A stretch of 64,000 nt of DNA from CAZOZZ01 sp965262425 (GTDB lineage Bacteria > Acidobacteriota > Terriglobia > 20CM-2-55-15), in the NCBI GenBank assembly GCA_965262425.1, contig OZ253536.1:3162001-3226000 (forward strand), given 5' to 3'. Of this stretch, positions 35,554-44,903 are shown piece by piece; within the stretch, counting starts at the first letter, position 1; every line of letters starts with the position of its first letter. Made by a program: the position numbers and the translations under genes. Under the pieces are notes generated by a model. The model made no database searches, was not told the DNA's origin, and saw only the letters and a program-made list of their open reading frames with translations.

Positions 35554-38445
35554 TTACCGTCTCCCACCACTCTCCTGTTCCATCCGCGCCAGGTCCGCTT
35601 CGGCGGCGATGAATCCGAATGCTGCCCACTGGGACCCCTGAATAACTTCCCGGAGGGCTTCGGTGGCACGCTCGGATTGATTTTCGTGAAGATACCGGCT
35701 GGCTACGGCGTAACCATAGGTAGCTCTGGCTACATCCTCGCCCGCCTGGCCTCGCAATTGCTCGGAATCTTTCTCGCCTTTGTAGAAGAGAAGCCGATTC
35801 AGGTAGACCGTGTTCTCTATGACTTCCATGTCGGCATGAATCGGCTCCAGGATGTCCATCGCGTCTTCGTCGCGACCCAATCTCTTCAGTGAGAGATACA
35901 ACCAGTCGCTGGCGGCTACGATCCGATCGTTGCTGCCGACGGAAAACTTCAAACACTCCTCGAAAGCGCCCCGTGCGCCGTCGAAATCGCCCTTGAGGTA
36001 GCGGGCCAAACCAAGGTGATACCAGATATTGAAATGGGACGTACTCACCGGTGTGTTCTGCGCATTGGGCAAACCGTCGGGTTCGATTTGATCGGTAACG
36101 CCCTCGATCAGCGTCGTCGCCCGTTCGAGATCCGCGATCGCATCATCGAACTGCCTCAGAGTAATGTATCGGTGCCCGCGGTGTCGCAGGAGCTTGTAGC
36201 TGTCGGGAATCTTGTCTATGCCACGTGAGTAGACCGCAACCGCGTCTTGATAGCGACCCAGATAGGCCATTCGTCTCCCCACCCAGATGATCTTTTCTTC
36301 CTCATCGGGGGCCAGGACAAATTCCGCGGCCGCGTCGCCAAGGTTCTCTTCGTATGTCTTTTTCCGCTCCACATCGAGAACGGGAGCAAACAACGGGACA
36401 CCCAGTAGAGATGTCGTTTCCGGAGTCCTGCCCTGTTCGTCGGTCGCAGGAGCCCTCTCGGGCCTCAGGAAGCGATCGTACCAGGCGATGTACCTGTTGT
36501 AGCGATCCACCTGGTAGCTGGGCCTCCGGATTCCGTGATTCTGTCCCGGATAAACGACAAGCTCAGTCTCACGGCCCAGGCGTCGCAGGGCTTGATACAT
36601 CTGCTCGGAATTCAGCGTCGGCACGTTCACGTCATCTTCGCCCCCCATCAGCAGAGTCGGCGTCACGATCTTGTCGACATTGAAAAATGGCGATATCTCC
36701 ATCCAGAGATCCGTGTTCTCCCATGGCAGCCCCAGTTCAGCCTCCCACTGACGCTGGTAATGATCGGTGCCGTAGTTGGACAGGTAGTTCACTTCGCTGG
36801 CGCCGGAAATAGCTACCTTGAAACGGTCCGTCTGTGTGATCACGTAGTTGGTCAAAATGCCACCGTAACTCCAGCCACCGACACCCAGCCTGTCCGGATC
36901 CGCGGCGCCCATTTCCACGGCACGACTGACCGCAGCCATGACGTCCTCGAAGTCCTTGTTTCCCCAGTCCGCCCAGATCGCATAGCTGAAGTCGCGACCG
37001 TAGCCGGAAGAGCCACGAGGGTTGGCGGCAACCACGTTGTACCCTTCGGCTGCGAGAATCTGCCACTCCGTGTTGAAAGCGGTCGTGTACTGGGACACCG
37101 GACCACCGTGAATCCTGAGGAGTGTGGGAAGAGGCTCCCCCGGGTCGGAATCCGGAGGTCGGGTAAGGAACGCGTCGATTATCGTCCCGTCCGCGCTACG
37201 GCCCTGGATCCGCTCAACCGAACCGAGACGGATACCCGCCAGGAACTCATCGTTTACGTGAGTGACGCGGGTGAACGCGCCGTCCCGGACAAGGGACACC
37301 TCGTAGGGTTGATGCGGTTGGCTTTCGAGGACAACCAGTTCGCCGTTCGGCCCGATGTCAAATAGCCGGATGCTTGCCTCATCTGAAAAGACCCGGTCGA
37401 TCTCGCCTCCCGATGCGGGTACACGCGTGAGGTGATTGTTGCCACCGTCCTCGAGGACAAAGTGGACCCAGTCGCCACTGGCGTCGAAACGAGGACTCCG
37501 TCCGTTGCGATCCAACTGTGCTGTCAACTCTCTGGGCGTTCCGCCATCAACGGGGACGATCGCCAGATGACTGACCGAATACCAGATGTCTTCCGGCGCA
37601 CCTCCAGCGACGTACACGATGGACTTTCCGTCAGGGCTGAACGCCGGAGACGAGTCGGACCCGGGCGACGTCGTGAGTTTTCTTGGCATCTGGCCGGGGA
37701 CAGCCCGGACCACGAAGACGTCGTTGTTCGCGTTTGAATCGGGTTCCTCGGTCCGGTTGCTCGCGAATGCCAGCCACCGGCTGTCGGGAGACCAGACCGG
37801 CGCGGAGTCATCGTAGGGGCCGTCAGTAATCTGAGTGCTCTCCTCGGATTCGATATCGAACACGTAAACATGCCGGCGCAGCTCGTTCAGGTAACCCTGG
37901 CCGTCCCGTTTGAACTGCAACCGGTTGATCACGATTGGATCCGGAGCGCCCGAATCTTCCCGGTCCCGGGACTCTCCCTCGTCTTTCGGATCTTCATCCC
38001 GCATCACGAGCGCCAGACGAGTGCTGTCCGGAGACCAGGTAAAACTGGAAACTCCCGACTTGAAGTCTGTCAGGCGCGATGCTTCGCCGCCGCGCCGGTC
38101 CAGAAGCCAGACCTGCGTCTGGTCGCCTTCCCTTCCCGAGAGAAACGCCAGGTACTTCCCGTCCGGGCTCCAGCGCGGGCTGGATTCGCCCTTCTCGCTC
38201 GTCGTCAGGTGCAGCGTGTCCTGACCGTCGATCGAAACCATGTAGATGTCCGTATCGGAATTATCCTTCTCCGCGTTCATCTGCGAAACGGTGTAGGCAA
38301 TCCATTCGCCGTCCGGACTGATCCTGGGATCCCCGACGTTCTTGAAGTTGAAGATGTCGTCGACCGTCAACGGCCGGGTTTCCTGGCCGAAGAGCGTGGT
38401 CGCCAGAAGGATGACACCCAGGAACGGCAACGCGCGAACTCTCAT
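35554..38445 (-). CDS. Secreted S9 prolyl-oligopeptidase fused to TPR repeats
   Basis: ATG at 38445 has GAGG five bases upstream (GTG 38451 is an alternative). A signal peptide (LPFLGVILLATTLFG) leads into a WD40-like propeller with repeated SPDGKYLAF-type strands, then the alpha/beta hydrolase. Ser is in GGWSYGGILTN, Asp in GGEDDVNVP and His in PGQNHGIRRP, so the triad is complete. After the hydrolase, the last 270 residues form helical TPR-like repeats (RRMAYLGRYQDAVAVYSRG; LGLARYLKGDFDGARGAFE). S9 enzymes usually end at the hydrolase; the TPR tail may mediate protein binding in the periplasm. Confidence 0.88.
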   Translation of the reverse strand: MRVRALPFLGVILLATTLFGQETRPLTVDDIFNFKNVGDPRISPDGEWIAYTVSQMNAEKDNSDTDIYMVSIDGQDTLHLTTSEKGESSPRWSPDGKYLAFLSGREGDQTQVWLLDRRGGEASRLTDFKSGVSSFTWSPDSTRLALVMRDEDPKDEGESRDREDSGAPDPIVINRLQFKRDGQGYLNELRRHVYVFDIESEESTQITDGPYDDSAPVWSPDSRWLAFASNRTEEPDSNANNDVFVVRAVPGQMPRKLTTSPGSDSSPAFSPDGKSIVYVAGGAPEDIWYSVSHLAIVPVDGGTPRELTAQLDRNGRSPRFDASGDWVHFVLEDGGNNHLTRVPASGGEIDRVFSDEASIRLFDIGPNGELVVLESQPHQPYEVSLVRDGAFTRVTHVNDEFLAGIRLGSVERIQGRSADGTIIDAFLTRPPDSDPGEPLPTLLRIHGGPVSQYTTAFNTEWQILAAEGYNVVAANPRGSSGYGRDFSYAIWADWGNKDFEDVMAAVSRAVEMGAADPDRLGVGGWSYGGILTNYVITQTDRFKVAISGASEVNYLSNYGTDHYQRQWEAELGLPWENTDLWMEISPFFNVDKIVTPTLLMGGEDDVNVPTLNSEQMYQALRRLGRETELVVYPGQNHGIRRPSYQVDRYNRYIAWYDRFLRPERAPATDEQGRTPETTSLLGVPLFAPVLDVERKKTYEENLGDAAAEFVLAPDEEEKIIWVGRRMAYLGRYQDAVAVYSRGIDKIPDSYKLLRHRGHRYITLRQFDDAIADLERATTLIEGVTDQIEPDGLPNAQNTPVSTSHFNIWYHLGLARYLKGDFDGARGAFEECLKFSVGSNDRIVAASDWLYLSLKRLGRDEDAMDILEPIHADMEVIENTVYLNRLLFYKGEKDSEQLRGQAGEDVARATYGYAVASRYLHENQSERATEALREVIQGSQWAAFGFIAAEADLARMEQESGGRR

Positions 38446-38616
38446 GATCACCTCGATGTGGTCGAACTAATGAACTCCACGAAAGCTAACCCGTTTACAC
38501 GCTTGATGCCAACGATTTTCCGCCCTTCCGGTTGTGGTAACTGCGTCAAATCGCGAGGCACAATTGGGGAGGTATCCGATGAAGACAGGAAGCAAGGTTA
38601 GATTCTGGTACGGCGT

Positions 38617-38805
38617 GTGCTACTGATGGTCCTGGCATGGACCCCTTCGACGAGTTTCGGCCAGGCTTCTGGGCTGCGATTCGAAGTTTCGGTGCCCCCG
38701 GATGTTCGTCCCGAGCCGACGACCGGCCGCGTCTACGTCATCATTTCGCGGACAGGCCAGACCGAGCCCTGCCTGCAGGTCGGCCGAACGGGATCACCGC
38801 CGGCC
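38617..38805 (+). pseudogene. N-terminal remnant of a secreted esterase-like protein
   Basis: GTG 38617 begins a signal peptide (MVLAWTPSTSFGQ), then LRFEVSVPPDV...TGRVYVIISR...EPCLQVGRTG. This is the usual N-terminal strand pattern of a putative secreted esterase family. The match ends about where copy B of the dispersed repeat begins, and the rest of the gene is absent. Family assignment is from memory of the pattern. Confidence 0.5.
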
Positions 38806-38895
38806 TGCGGTCTGCGGCCGCGCGCGGGTTGACATAACGGCCATACGACGACACTGTCCGCGCCTCCATAGACGTCGGACCCTGCTTATTCCGCT
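38806..38895 (+). repeat. Dispersed repeat, copy B
   Basis: Matches copy A at 22108 over most of its length, sharing GCGCGGGTTGACATAACG and GACCCTGCTTAT. It starts at the truncation point of the esterase remnant and ends 18 bases before the TonB-receptor relic. Confidence 0.75.
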
Positions 38896-38912
38896 TACTC
38901 CTTAAATCAAAC

Positions 38913-40000
38913 TTAAAACGTCAGGCGGACTCCCAGTTGCAGCCGGCGGGGATCAAACGCCGAAGTAAATCCCAGCGGTTTGCTGGGTCCCAGGTCTCGT
39001 CTCGCCGTAACTCGAAAGGGTGGCTCGAATCCAGGCCCGACAGTGTTGTTCACACTGGGGTAGTTCAGCCGATTAAACAAGTTGAAACCCTCAGCCATCA
39101 ATTCCAGGCTCGTGGACTCCCCGACAGGGAAACGTCGTGCCAGACGCAGGTCAAAGGTCCGGAAGTCCGGCCCGATGCCGGTATTGCGTCCCGCACCGAC
39201 AGGACGGTCGGTGTTCGTGTTCCGATCCCCGCTCAGGTCCACACCGGCCAGAAGATTGGACGGCCGGGCGCTGTTGGCGCGAAAAATCGGTGTCACGACG
39301 AAGTCGGCCATTATGTCCTCCCATCTCGAATCGAAGGAAGTCATGCGGTAGGGGCTCTCAATGTGGCCATACATCACCAGCTTGCGTCTTTGATCGAAGC
39401 TCGATAGCGAGCGTTCCGCCCGGAGAGTGGTCTGGTCGAGGGCCGCAAGGTCCGGATCGAAGTCGGGTCACATCGTCGATTGCCTTGCTGAAGGTGTAGC
39501 TGCCGGTCAGGGCGAACCGACTGGCAAGACGTCTGTGGACGTCGACGAATCGGCAGGTTGCGGATCTCACGACCGAGAATCGTGTTGGATTGCTGGGTGC
39601 GCTCGATCTCGATGGCGGGCGATTCGGCGGTGACCGTCAGCGTCTCGGCAACCCTCTCGAGTGACAGCGTGATCCCAACCGTCACCACTTCTCCAACCGT
39701 AAGCGATACAGCCCGCAGCTCCTGAGACCCTAAGCCGAGGGCTTCGAATTCCAGGTCATAAATCCCGGGGCGGAGTGATAGGAAGCGGTACTCGCCGCGG
39801 TCGTCCGTAAAGGCCGTGCGGCTGTGGCCCCGTTCGGTGTTCGTCGCGACAACTCTCGCGCCGGACAGGACCGCACCGGAGGGGTCCCGGACGCTCCCCT
39901 TGACTTCTGACGTCGAATGGCCGACCTGAGCAGAAGCCGCCGAGCAGACGGGCAGCATGACCAGGCAGGCAGAGACGCATCCTGCCAGTCTTCTCACCAT
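38913..40000 (-). pseudogene. TonB-dependent receptor (Oar-like), large internal deletion
   Basis: The start at 40000 opens a signal peptide (LAGCVSACLVMLPVCSAASA) and a carboxypeptidase-regulatory-like domain (VKGSVRDPSGAVLSGARVVA ... FLSLRPGIYDLEF), followed by the plug start (TILGREIRNLPI). Near 39550 the sequence jumps to barrel strands (RRLASRFALTGSYTFSKA) in another frame. A further frame change near 39370 gives the last strands and the C-terminal Phe (LQLGVRLTF). A normal protein has about 1000 residues; several hundred are missing. It cannot form a barrel. Confidence 0.85.
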
Positions 40001-40200
40001 GCTCCTGTTTCCCGGCTCTATGCGGATAAATCGAAAAGCGCCGGCATCTTGCCGCCAAAGGACAGGACGGTCAACAGAGCGACTTACTGATGGCGAGCGA
40101 CCCGGTTTGGAAGCCTGAAAGGAGTTCCTTTCAAGTATTCCAGGTGGGTAATGGTTTCGAGTATGACAACGACGGTGGGCGACAAGTGCTGTTGAGTCAA

Positions 40201-40286
40201 TGCCGGAGGGGGGACTTGAACCCCCACGAGAGTTGCCCCTCGCCAGATTTTGAGTCTGGTGCGTCTGCCAATTCCGCCACTCCGGC
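40201..40286 (-). tRNA. tRNA-Leu (anticodon CAA)
   Basis: An 86-base class II tRNA. The acceptor GCCGGAG pairs with CTCCGGC plus discriminator A, the anticodon stem CCAGA/TCTGG encloses CTCAAAA (anticodon CAA), the long variable arm is GC-paired, and the T arm GGGGG/CCCCC holds TTCAAGT. CCA is not encoded. Confidence 0.95.
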
Positions 40287-40544
40287 GCGGCTGAAAACAA
40301 ACTACTTACGGAATCCTAACACTTTGTTCTTTTCTGTAGAATGGTGGGGGTGGGAAGACCGCGTCCAAAAAGTCCGCATCGAGATGGGCAACTTTGCGAC
40401 CGGATGACATCCTAATATAATCTCAAGACACGCAAACACCCATGGATCGGAAGATGGCTGTCAAATCCCTCGAAGCCGATCCGATCAATTAATAACCAAT
40501 AGGGCACTCGGAATTTCGGAAGGCTGGTGTCGTCGCTCCTGAAG

Positions 40545-40589
40545 AGCGGGAGACGGGGATCGAACCCGCGACGTCCAGCTTGGGAAGCT
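40545..40589 (-). pseudogene. 3' fragment of tRNA-Gly (CCC), attachment-site-like
   Basis: On the minus strand the order is anticodon-loop part TTCCCAA, stem GCTGG, T arm GCGGG-TTCGATC-CCCGT (one wobble/mismatch) and acceptor 3' strand CTCCCGC. The 5' half does not precede it. A degenerate copy in the same orientation lies at 54529-54561. Together they could be the two ends of an integrated element. Confidence 0.7.
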
Positions 40590-40843
40590 ATCAGTAGATT
40601 TCACATCAATCACATAGCGTCTACTGCTTCTATCCAGTCGATTTTGTAACTTCCCTGTTTTGACCAGCCTGCCGTTCTGCTCCTCCAAACGGAGCAGGAA
40701 TGGAGCATACGTTATCTCACCTTCCCGATCCCTATCGCAGTGACAATCCGATCCGGGGACCGCCCACATTTCGTCTTTCGCGGTCCTGGGCTGGTTCCGG
40801 CTCGGGACCGCATCTTCATTCCATTCATTAAAGGAGGACAACG

Positions 40844-41029
40844 ATGCCAGAACAAATCACCGCCGACATTAAGTCGGTAATCGAGCGTCTCGAACGTGAA
40901 CTCCAGGAACTGAAGCTCGCTGAAGGGAACAAGAAGACCGAAATCCGGAAACACAAGAAGGCGCTCGCAATTCTCAACGGCAAGGACAACAATCCGCTGG
41001 CTCAAACCAGGGAGCAAGGAGATGGATGA
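40844..41029 (+). CDS. Small coiled-coil protein, first gene of ATPase operon
   Basis: ATG 40844 has AAGGAGGA seven bases upstream. The 61 residues form one long charged helix with heptad spacing (IKSVIERLERELQELKLAE), then a basic tail. Its last eight bases overlap the next gene's start. No family recognised; likely an adaptor or regulator of the operon's ATPase. Confidence 0.65.
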   Translation: MPEQITADIKSVIERLERELQELKLAEGNKKTEIRKHKKALAILNGKDNNPLAQTREQGDG

Positions 41030-41381
41030 GTTCCAGTTCGACGAGCCTGGGCTTCCAGAGATTCCGGATAACTCCACTGACGACGAAGAAACCGATGATG
41101 AAGAGGAGTTAGGACTCCTCTCCTTGTCGGAACACGCCGCCTGGATCGCAGGCGCAATCGGACGCCACTACGAACGAACAGGCCTCATCTCAACACACGA
41201 TGAATTCACCGCTGAGTGGCACGAACTCTTCAACCAGGAATGGCTCGGGATTTCCGAGACCGATTTCCCTGATTCAACGGTGCGTGAAACAGGAGAAGCC
41301 GGCGAAGGCCCAGGGACTGACTTCGGAACCGCCGATTTCGGCGGTTGGGGCGACTTTGGTGGATTCGATTTCAACTTTTAA
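41022..41381 (+). CDS. Acidic protein with Gly/Phe-rich tail
   Basis: Starts inside the end of the previous gene (ATG 41022, GGAGCAAGGAG upstream). The 119 residues are strongly acidic at the N-terminus (DDEETDDEEELG), have a short helical middle (EHAAWIAGAIGRHYERTG), and end in a repeated FG/GW/DF tail. Such tails occur in phase-separating or multimerising proteins, but no function is known. The operon position suggests partnership with the zinc-binding protein and ATPase. Confidence 0.65.
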   Translation: MDEFQFDEPGLPEIPDNSTDDEETDDEEELGLLSLSEHAAWIAGAIGRHYERTGLISTHDEFTAEWHELFNQEWLGISETDFPDSTVRETGEAGEGPGTDFGTADFGGWGDFGGFDFNF

Positions 41382-41394
41382 CGGGAGGAACAAC

Positions 41395-41766
41395 GTGTCG
41401 CAACCACTTCACAAAATCTCCAAAACAAGGGTCGCTCGCCCAGGAACTCGCGTGGGTAGTGACGCCTTCGAAAAATCTGAACAGAGTTTCGACCGGGACG
41501 GCGCATTCTTTGACGAAATCTCCGAGAACCTTCCCACTGACATTCATGGTCACCTCATGCGTTCACAACAGGAAGTGGGAGGAGCCTGCTGCTTCTGCGG
41601 TGCGCTTCTCTGCCTGAAGTGCGTCGAGCGCGTCTGCGAAATTGACGGTCGCGCTCTCTGTAAACTGCACGCTGTCGAGATCGAAACAGGCTCGTACGTC
41701 TGCAAGACACACGGCACGCTACGCCTGACCTTCCATTTGATGACGAGAGCAGGCCGACAAGAATGA
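41395..41766 (+). CDS. Small zinc-binding protein with Cys clusters
   Basis: GTG 41395 has GGGAGGAA seven bases upstream, which fixes the start after the acidic gene. In the second half CCFCGALLCLKCVERV, then ALCKLH and VCKTH give CxxC-type clusters likely to hold one or two zinc ions. The stop overlaps the ATPase start (ATGA at 41763-41766). 123 residues. Possibly a DNA- or protein-binding adaptor. Confidence 0.65.
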   Translation: MSQPLHKISKTRVARPGTRVGSDAFEKSEQSFDRDGAFFDEISENLPTDIHGHLMRSQQEVGGACCFCGALLCLKCVERVCEIDGRALCKLHAVEIETGSYVCKTHGTLRLTFHLMTRAGRQE

Positions 41767-43031
41767 GCGTCAGTAGCACCTTGAGCCTCATTCATATGAG
41801 GAAGTATCTCTGGGGCGTTATTGAGTCCAGAGCCTTGGCAAAGCAACCAAGCCTTGAGGGCATCGTTCTGACGTCGCTCCGATCGTCAAATCCGAACTGG
41901 ATTTCCCGAGTCTATTTGTTAGTTCGCGTTCAAGACCTGCGCCAATCTGCGGCCTCGTCCGAACCGGTCCTATTCAGGGAACCACGGACCGAGCAATTGC
42001 GCGGCCGCATTTTTCTTGGGCACACTATTCCCGGCGGACACGAGGTATGGCTTCCACTGAAGTCATTCGGCCAACGAGGTCACATGCTGGTGACCGGCGC
42101 GACGGGGACCGGCAAGAGCGTGTTGCTCAACTTGATTGCCTTGCAGTTGATGGTCCTCGGGGTTCCGGTGGTCATCTACGACATTCTCAATCAGGCCGCA
42201 CCTTTTTTGATCCCTCTGGTCCCACCTGAGAAACTGGGAATAATCGATCTCAAAAATTATCGAAGAAATCCGCTGATCGGACCGCTGCGGATGAGTCAAA
42301 TGGACTGGATCCGGATGGCTGCGGATCACCTCATGGAAAGTCTCCGGCTCGAGCCGGTCACTATGAACGCGCTGGTCGGCGTCTGTGAGCGAATTATCTC
42401 GGGCGGAAACGTCGCCTCGGTGCCTCAGGTTATTGAAGCTTTAAACCAGGACGGGTTCCGTTCTCCGTCCCACAGAGCGCTCCTGAATAGACTCCTACCC
42501 TTGACCATTTTCGGATTGGAAACGTTCGCCTGCGAACGCGGCCCGGACCTGGATCGCTTGTTCGCGCAATCGTTCATCTTGAACCTGCAGGACGCCAACA
42601 GCCCAATCCGGCGTTTGATTCACAATGATCACTATCTTTACCGCACCGCGTCGCGCGACGTTCTCAAGAAATGGCAGTTGAAAACAGTCTATTTCCTCCA
42701 TGAAGCGGGTCGCATGGTTTCCAGATCGTCCCTGTCAGGTTCTAACGAGTCTGTCTTCATTCGAATGATCGCCGAAGCCCGGAACTTCGGAATTGGTTTC
42801 TGCTTCGCAGACCAGGTACCGCAGGCAGAACACGAAACAGTTCGGTCGAATATAGGAACCCGCATCGTCTTCAGGTTAGAAGACCAGGCTGCTGTTGACG
42901 TTTTCCGAACTTCGCTCCGGCTCACTGAAGCGCAGAAGAGCGCTGTCATGAACCTTCCGGACCGTCACGCGCTGGTTCGCCGACCAGACGTTCCGTTTCC
43001 TTTCCTCGTACGAATTCCAGATCTCGTGTGA
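41763..43031 (+). CDS. FtsK/HerA/TraD-type ATPase
   Basis: A 422-residue protein with Walker A GATGTGKSVLLN near residues 114-125, preceded by GHMLVT and followed by VPVVIYDI. The Walker B strand reads VYFLHEAGR, with His where Asp is usual and the Glu kept. Then ARNFGIGFCFADQVPQ is the Q-containing sensor strand of the FtsK-HerA class, and TRIVFRLEDQAAVDVF the C-terminal Arg region. Such pumps move DNA or protein through a membrane or along DNA. It is translationally coupled to the zinc-binding protein. No transmembrane segment is seen, unlike typical TraD. Confidence 0.8.
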   Translation: MSVSSTLSLIHMRKYLWGVIESRALAKQPSLEGIVLTSLRSSNPNWISRVYLLVRVQDLRQSAASSEPVLFREPRTEQLRGRIFLGHTIPGGHEVWLPLKSFGQRGHMLVTGATGTGKSVLLNLIALQLMVLGVPVVIYDILNQAAPFLIPLVPPEKLGIIDLKNYRRNPLIGPLRMSQMDWIRMAADHLMESLRLEPVTMNALVGVCERIISGGNVASVPQVIEALNQDGFRSPSHRALLNRLLPLTIFGLETFACERGPDLDRLFAQSFILNLQDANSPIRRLIHNDHYLYRTASRDVLKKWQLKTVYFLHEAGRMVSRSSLSGSNESVFIRMIAEARNFGIGFCFADQVPQAEHETVRSNIGTRIVFRLEDQAAVDVFRTSLRLTEAQKSAVMNLPDRHALVRRPDVPFPFLVRIPDLV

Positions 43032-43037
43032 CCAATC

Positions 43038-43403
43038 ATGGATTTCATAACCTTCAAGTTCATGCGGTTCGCCACGGAAGAAGAACTCCAAGAACGCAAG
43101 GACGCTACGCTCGGGCTCCTCAGCAAACGCGATCGAAAACGCTCGGTGATGCCATTTGTCTCGGCCGAGCTGATCTCCTACCTGAAGCTGATCAGAAATA
43201 CGCCGAACCTTCCAGCGACCCAGCGCGATCGCCTGCACGAAATCAAACTGAAGAAGGGCGTCACACTGCGTGCCTCACTCTTCGCTGCGGGACTCGTGCA
43301 GGAGTTCAGCGTCAGCACTGGCACCCACGGCAAGAACTTCAAGACTTTTCGGCTCACAGAGAAAGGTAAATACTTTCGGGTCCTCGGCAAAATCTGTGGG
43401 TAG
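43038..43403 (+). CDS. Winged-helix-like protein, 3' end altered by ISL3 insertion
   Basis: Starts six bases after the ATPase. The pattern RDRLHEIKLKKGVTLRASLFAAGLVQEF then KTFRLTEKGKYF is the helix-helix-wing order of small winged-helix proteins. After GKYF the frame enters the left end of the ISL3 element and stops at 43401-43403. Removing the IS and one copy of its target duplication gives GKYFLTGHENRAEN ending at 44943, so the original C-terminus was slightly longer. Probably still functional. Confidence 0.6.
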   Translation: MDFITFKFMRFATEEELQERKDATLGLLSKRDRKRSVMPFVSAELISYLKLIRNTPNLPATQRDRLHEIKLKKGVTLRASLFAAGLVQEFSVSTGTHGKNFKTFRLTEKGKYFRVLGKICG

Positions 43404-44903
43404 AAACGGGCAAATGAGTGGCCTGTGGAAAGTGGCGACGCTGAGGGAATCCGGTAAGAGACGCGCGGATTTCCACAGCGACTTGAATCGGCCGGAAAAG
43501 ACGTGGGGCCGATTCACACTTCCACACAGGCCGGGATGAGGAGAAACCGACGATGAGAACGAAAGGGATGTAGCACACCCTGGCTCGAATCCTGTATTTG
43601 GTATTGCACCAAACAAATCCAAAGCAGGAGAGACGAGACCAGGGTGCAAGTGAAGACTATTCTGAATCGAGTGCAGAAGTTCAAGTCCTTTGTCTACGGA
43701 GCAGTGCGATGGGAACGAATCGGGGGCGAGACGGCACTGTTGGTGGAGATATTTCCACGACGCAACAGCCGGCCGGTCTGCTCGGGCTGCGGGCGTGCGG
43801 GACCGGGTTACGACACGCTGGAGGCCCGCCTGTTCGAGTTTGTGCCGCTGTGGGGCTTTCCCGTGTTCTTCGTGTATCTGATGCGGCGTGTGGATTGCAG
43901 GCGTTGTGGCGTGAAGGTCGAATCGGTGCCCTGGGCCGAGGGTAAGCAAACCTTGACGCGGACGTATATGCAATTTCTGGCCGGTTGGGCGCGGCGGATG
44001 TCCTGGCAGGAGGTTGCCGACATCTTCCGGACTTCCTGGGAGAAGGTGTTTCGATCTGTGGAATGGATCGTCGGCTGGGGGCTGGCGCACCGGGACCTGG
44101 AGGGTGTGACCGCGATTGGCGTGGACGAGATTCTCTGGCGCCGGGGGCACAAGTACCTGACGGTGGTCTACCAGATCGACCGGCATTCCAAGCGGCTGCT
44201 CTGGGTCGGCCGGGATCGCACGGTGAAAACGTTGCTGCGCTTCTTCCAGCAATTCGGAGTCGAGCGCGCCGCCGAGTTGAAGTTCGTGTGCAGCGACATG
44301 TGGAAGCCGTATCTGAAGGTGATTTCCAAGAAAGCATCGACGGCCCTGCATGTTCTGGATCGGTTTCATATCGCCATGCACATGAATAAGGCCATCGATG
44401 AGGTTCGAGCCCAGGAATCCCGGGATATGAAAGCCGCGGGATTGGAGCCGATCCTGAAACACTCCCGGTGGTGTTTGCTCAAGCGCCCCCAGAACCGAAC
44501 CGACAAGCAAGACATCAAGCTGGCCGACCTGCTCCAGTACAACCTGCGGACCGTTCGGAGCTTTCTGCTCAAGGAGGACTTCCAGTTCTTCTGGGAGTAC
44601 ACGTCGCCCTACTGGGCCGGTCAATTCATGGATGCCTGGTGCCGGCGGACGATGCGATCCCGGATCGAGCCCATGAAAAAGGTGGCGCGCATGCTCCGCT
44701 CCCACCGGGAACTCCTGCTCAACTGGTTCCGTGCCAAAAAGCGGATTTCCGGGGGCATCGTCGAAGGTTTCAACAACAAAGCGAAAGTGACCACCAGAAA
44801 AGCGTATGGTTTTCGGACCTTTAGAGCTGCCCAAGTCGCTCTCTACCACACGCTTGGAGCGTTACCGGAACCCGATGTCGCCCACAGATTTTACTGAGGA
44901 GGC
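43378..44903 (+). mobile_element. ISL3-family insertion sequence with 8-bp target duplication
   Basis: The left end GGGTCCTCGGCAAAATCTG and inverted right end GCCTCCTCAGTAAAATCTG agree at most positions, 12 of them in a perfect inner block. The element is flanked by the direct repeat ATACTTTC (43370-43377 and 44904-44911), and 8 bp is the duplication size of ISL3. It carries one intact transposase. Confidence 0.88.
43644..44897 (+). CDS. ISL3-family transposase
   Basis: A 417-residue protein. The N-terminal zinc finger is CSGCG...CRRCG; a helix-turn-helix-like stretch (MSWQEVADIFRTSWEKVF) is followed by the DDE core: Asp in GVDEILWRRGHKYLT, Asp in FVCSDMWKPYL, and Glu in GGIVEGFNNKAK. The stop codon lies within the right terminal repeat. 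Start codon set by ORF limits. Confidence 0.93.
   Translation: MQVKTILNRVQKFKSFVYGAVRWERIGGETALLVEIFPRRNSRPVCSGCGRAGPGYDTLEARLFEFVPLWGFPVFFVYLMRRVDCRRCGVKVESVPWAEGKQTLTRTYMQFLAGWARRMSWQEVADIFRTSWEKVFRSVEWIVGWGLAHRDLEGVTAIGVDEILWRRGHKYLTVVYQIDRHSKRLLWVGRDRTVKTLLRFFQQFGVERAAELKFVCSDMWKPYLKVISKKASTALHVLDRFHIAMHMNKAIDEVRAQESRDMKAAGLEPILKHSRWCLLKRPQNRTDKQDIKLADLLQYNLRTVRSFLLKEDFQFFWEYTSPYWAGQFMDAWCRRTMRSRIEPMKKVARMLRSHRELLLNWFRAKKRISGGIVEGFNNKAKVTTRKAYGFRTFRAAQVALYHTLGALPEPDVAHRFY

Noticed and set aside
22108..38895. Dispersed repeat as integron attC site
   Set aside because: The core GTTGACATAACG does not match the RYYYAAC/GTTRRRY pair, and no cassette-like single-ORF array is present.
19756..40286. 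20-kb integrative element bounded by the tRNA-Leu fragment and the intact tRNA-Leu
   Set aside because: The two copies are inverted, not direct, and no integrase gene lies between them.
41763..43031. Classical TraD/VirD4 coupling protein
   Set aside because: No N-terminal transmembrane helices and no relaxase or type IV secretion genes around it; kept as FtsK/HerA-type.
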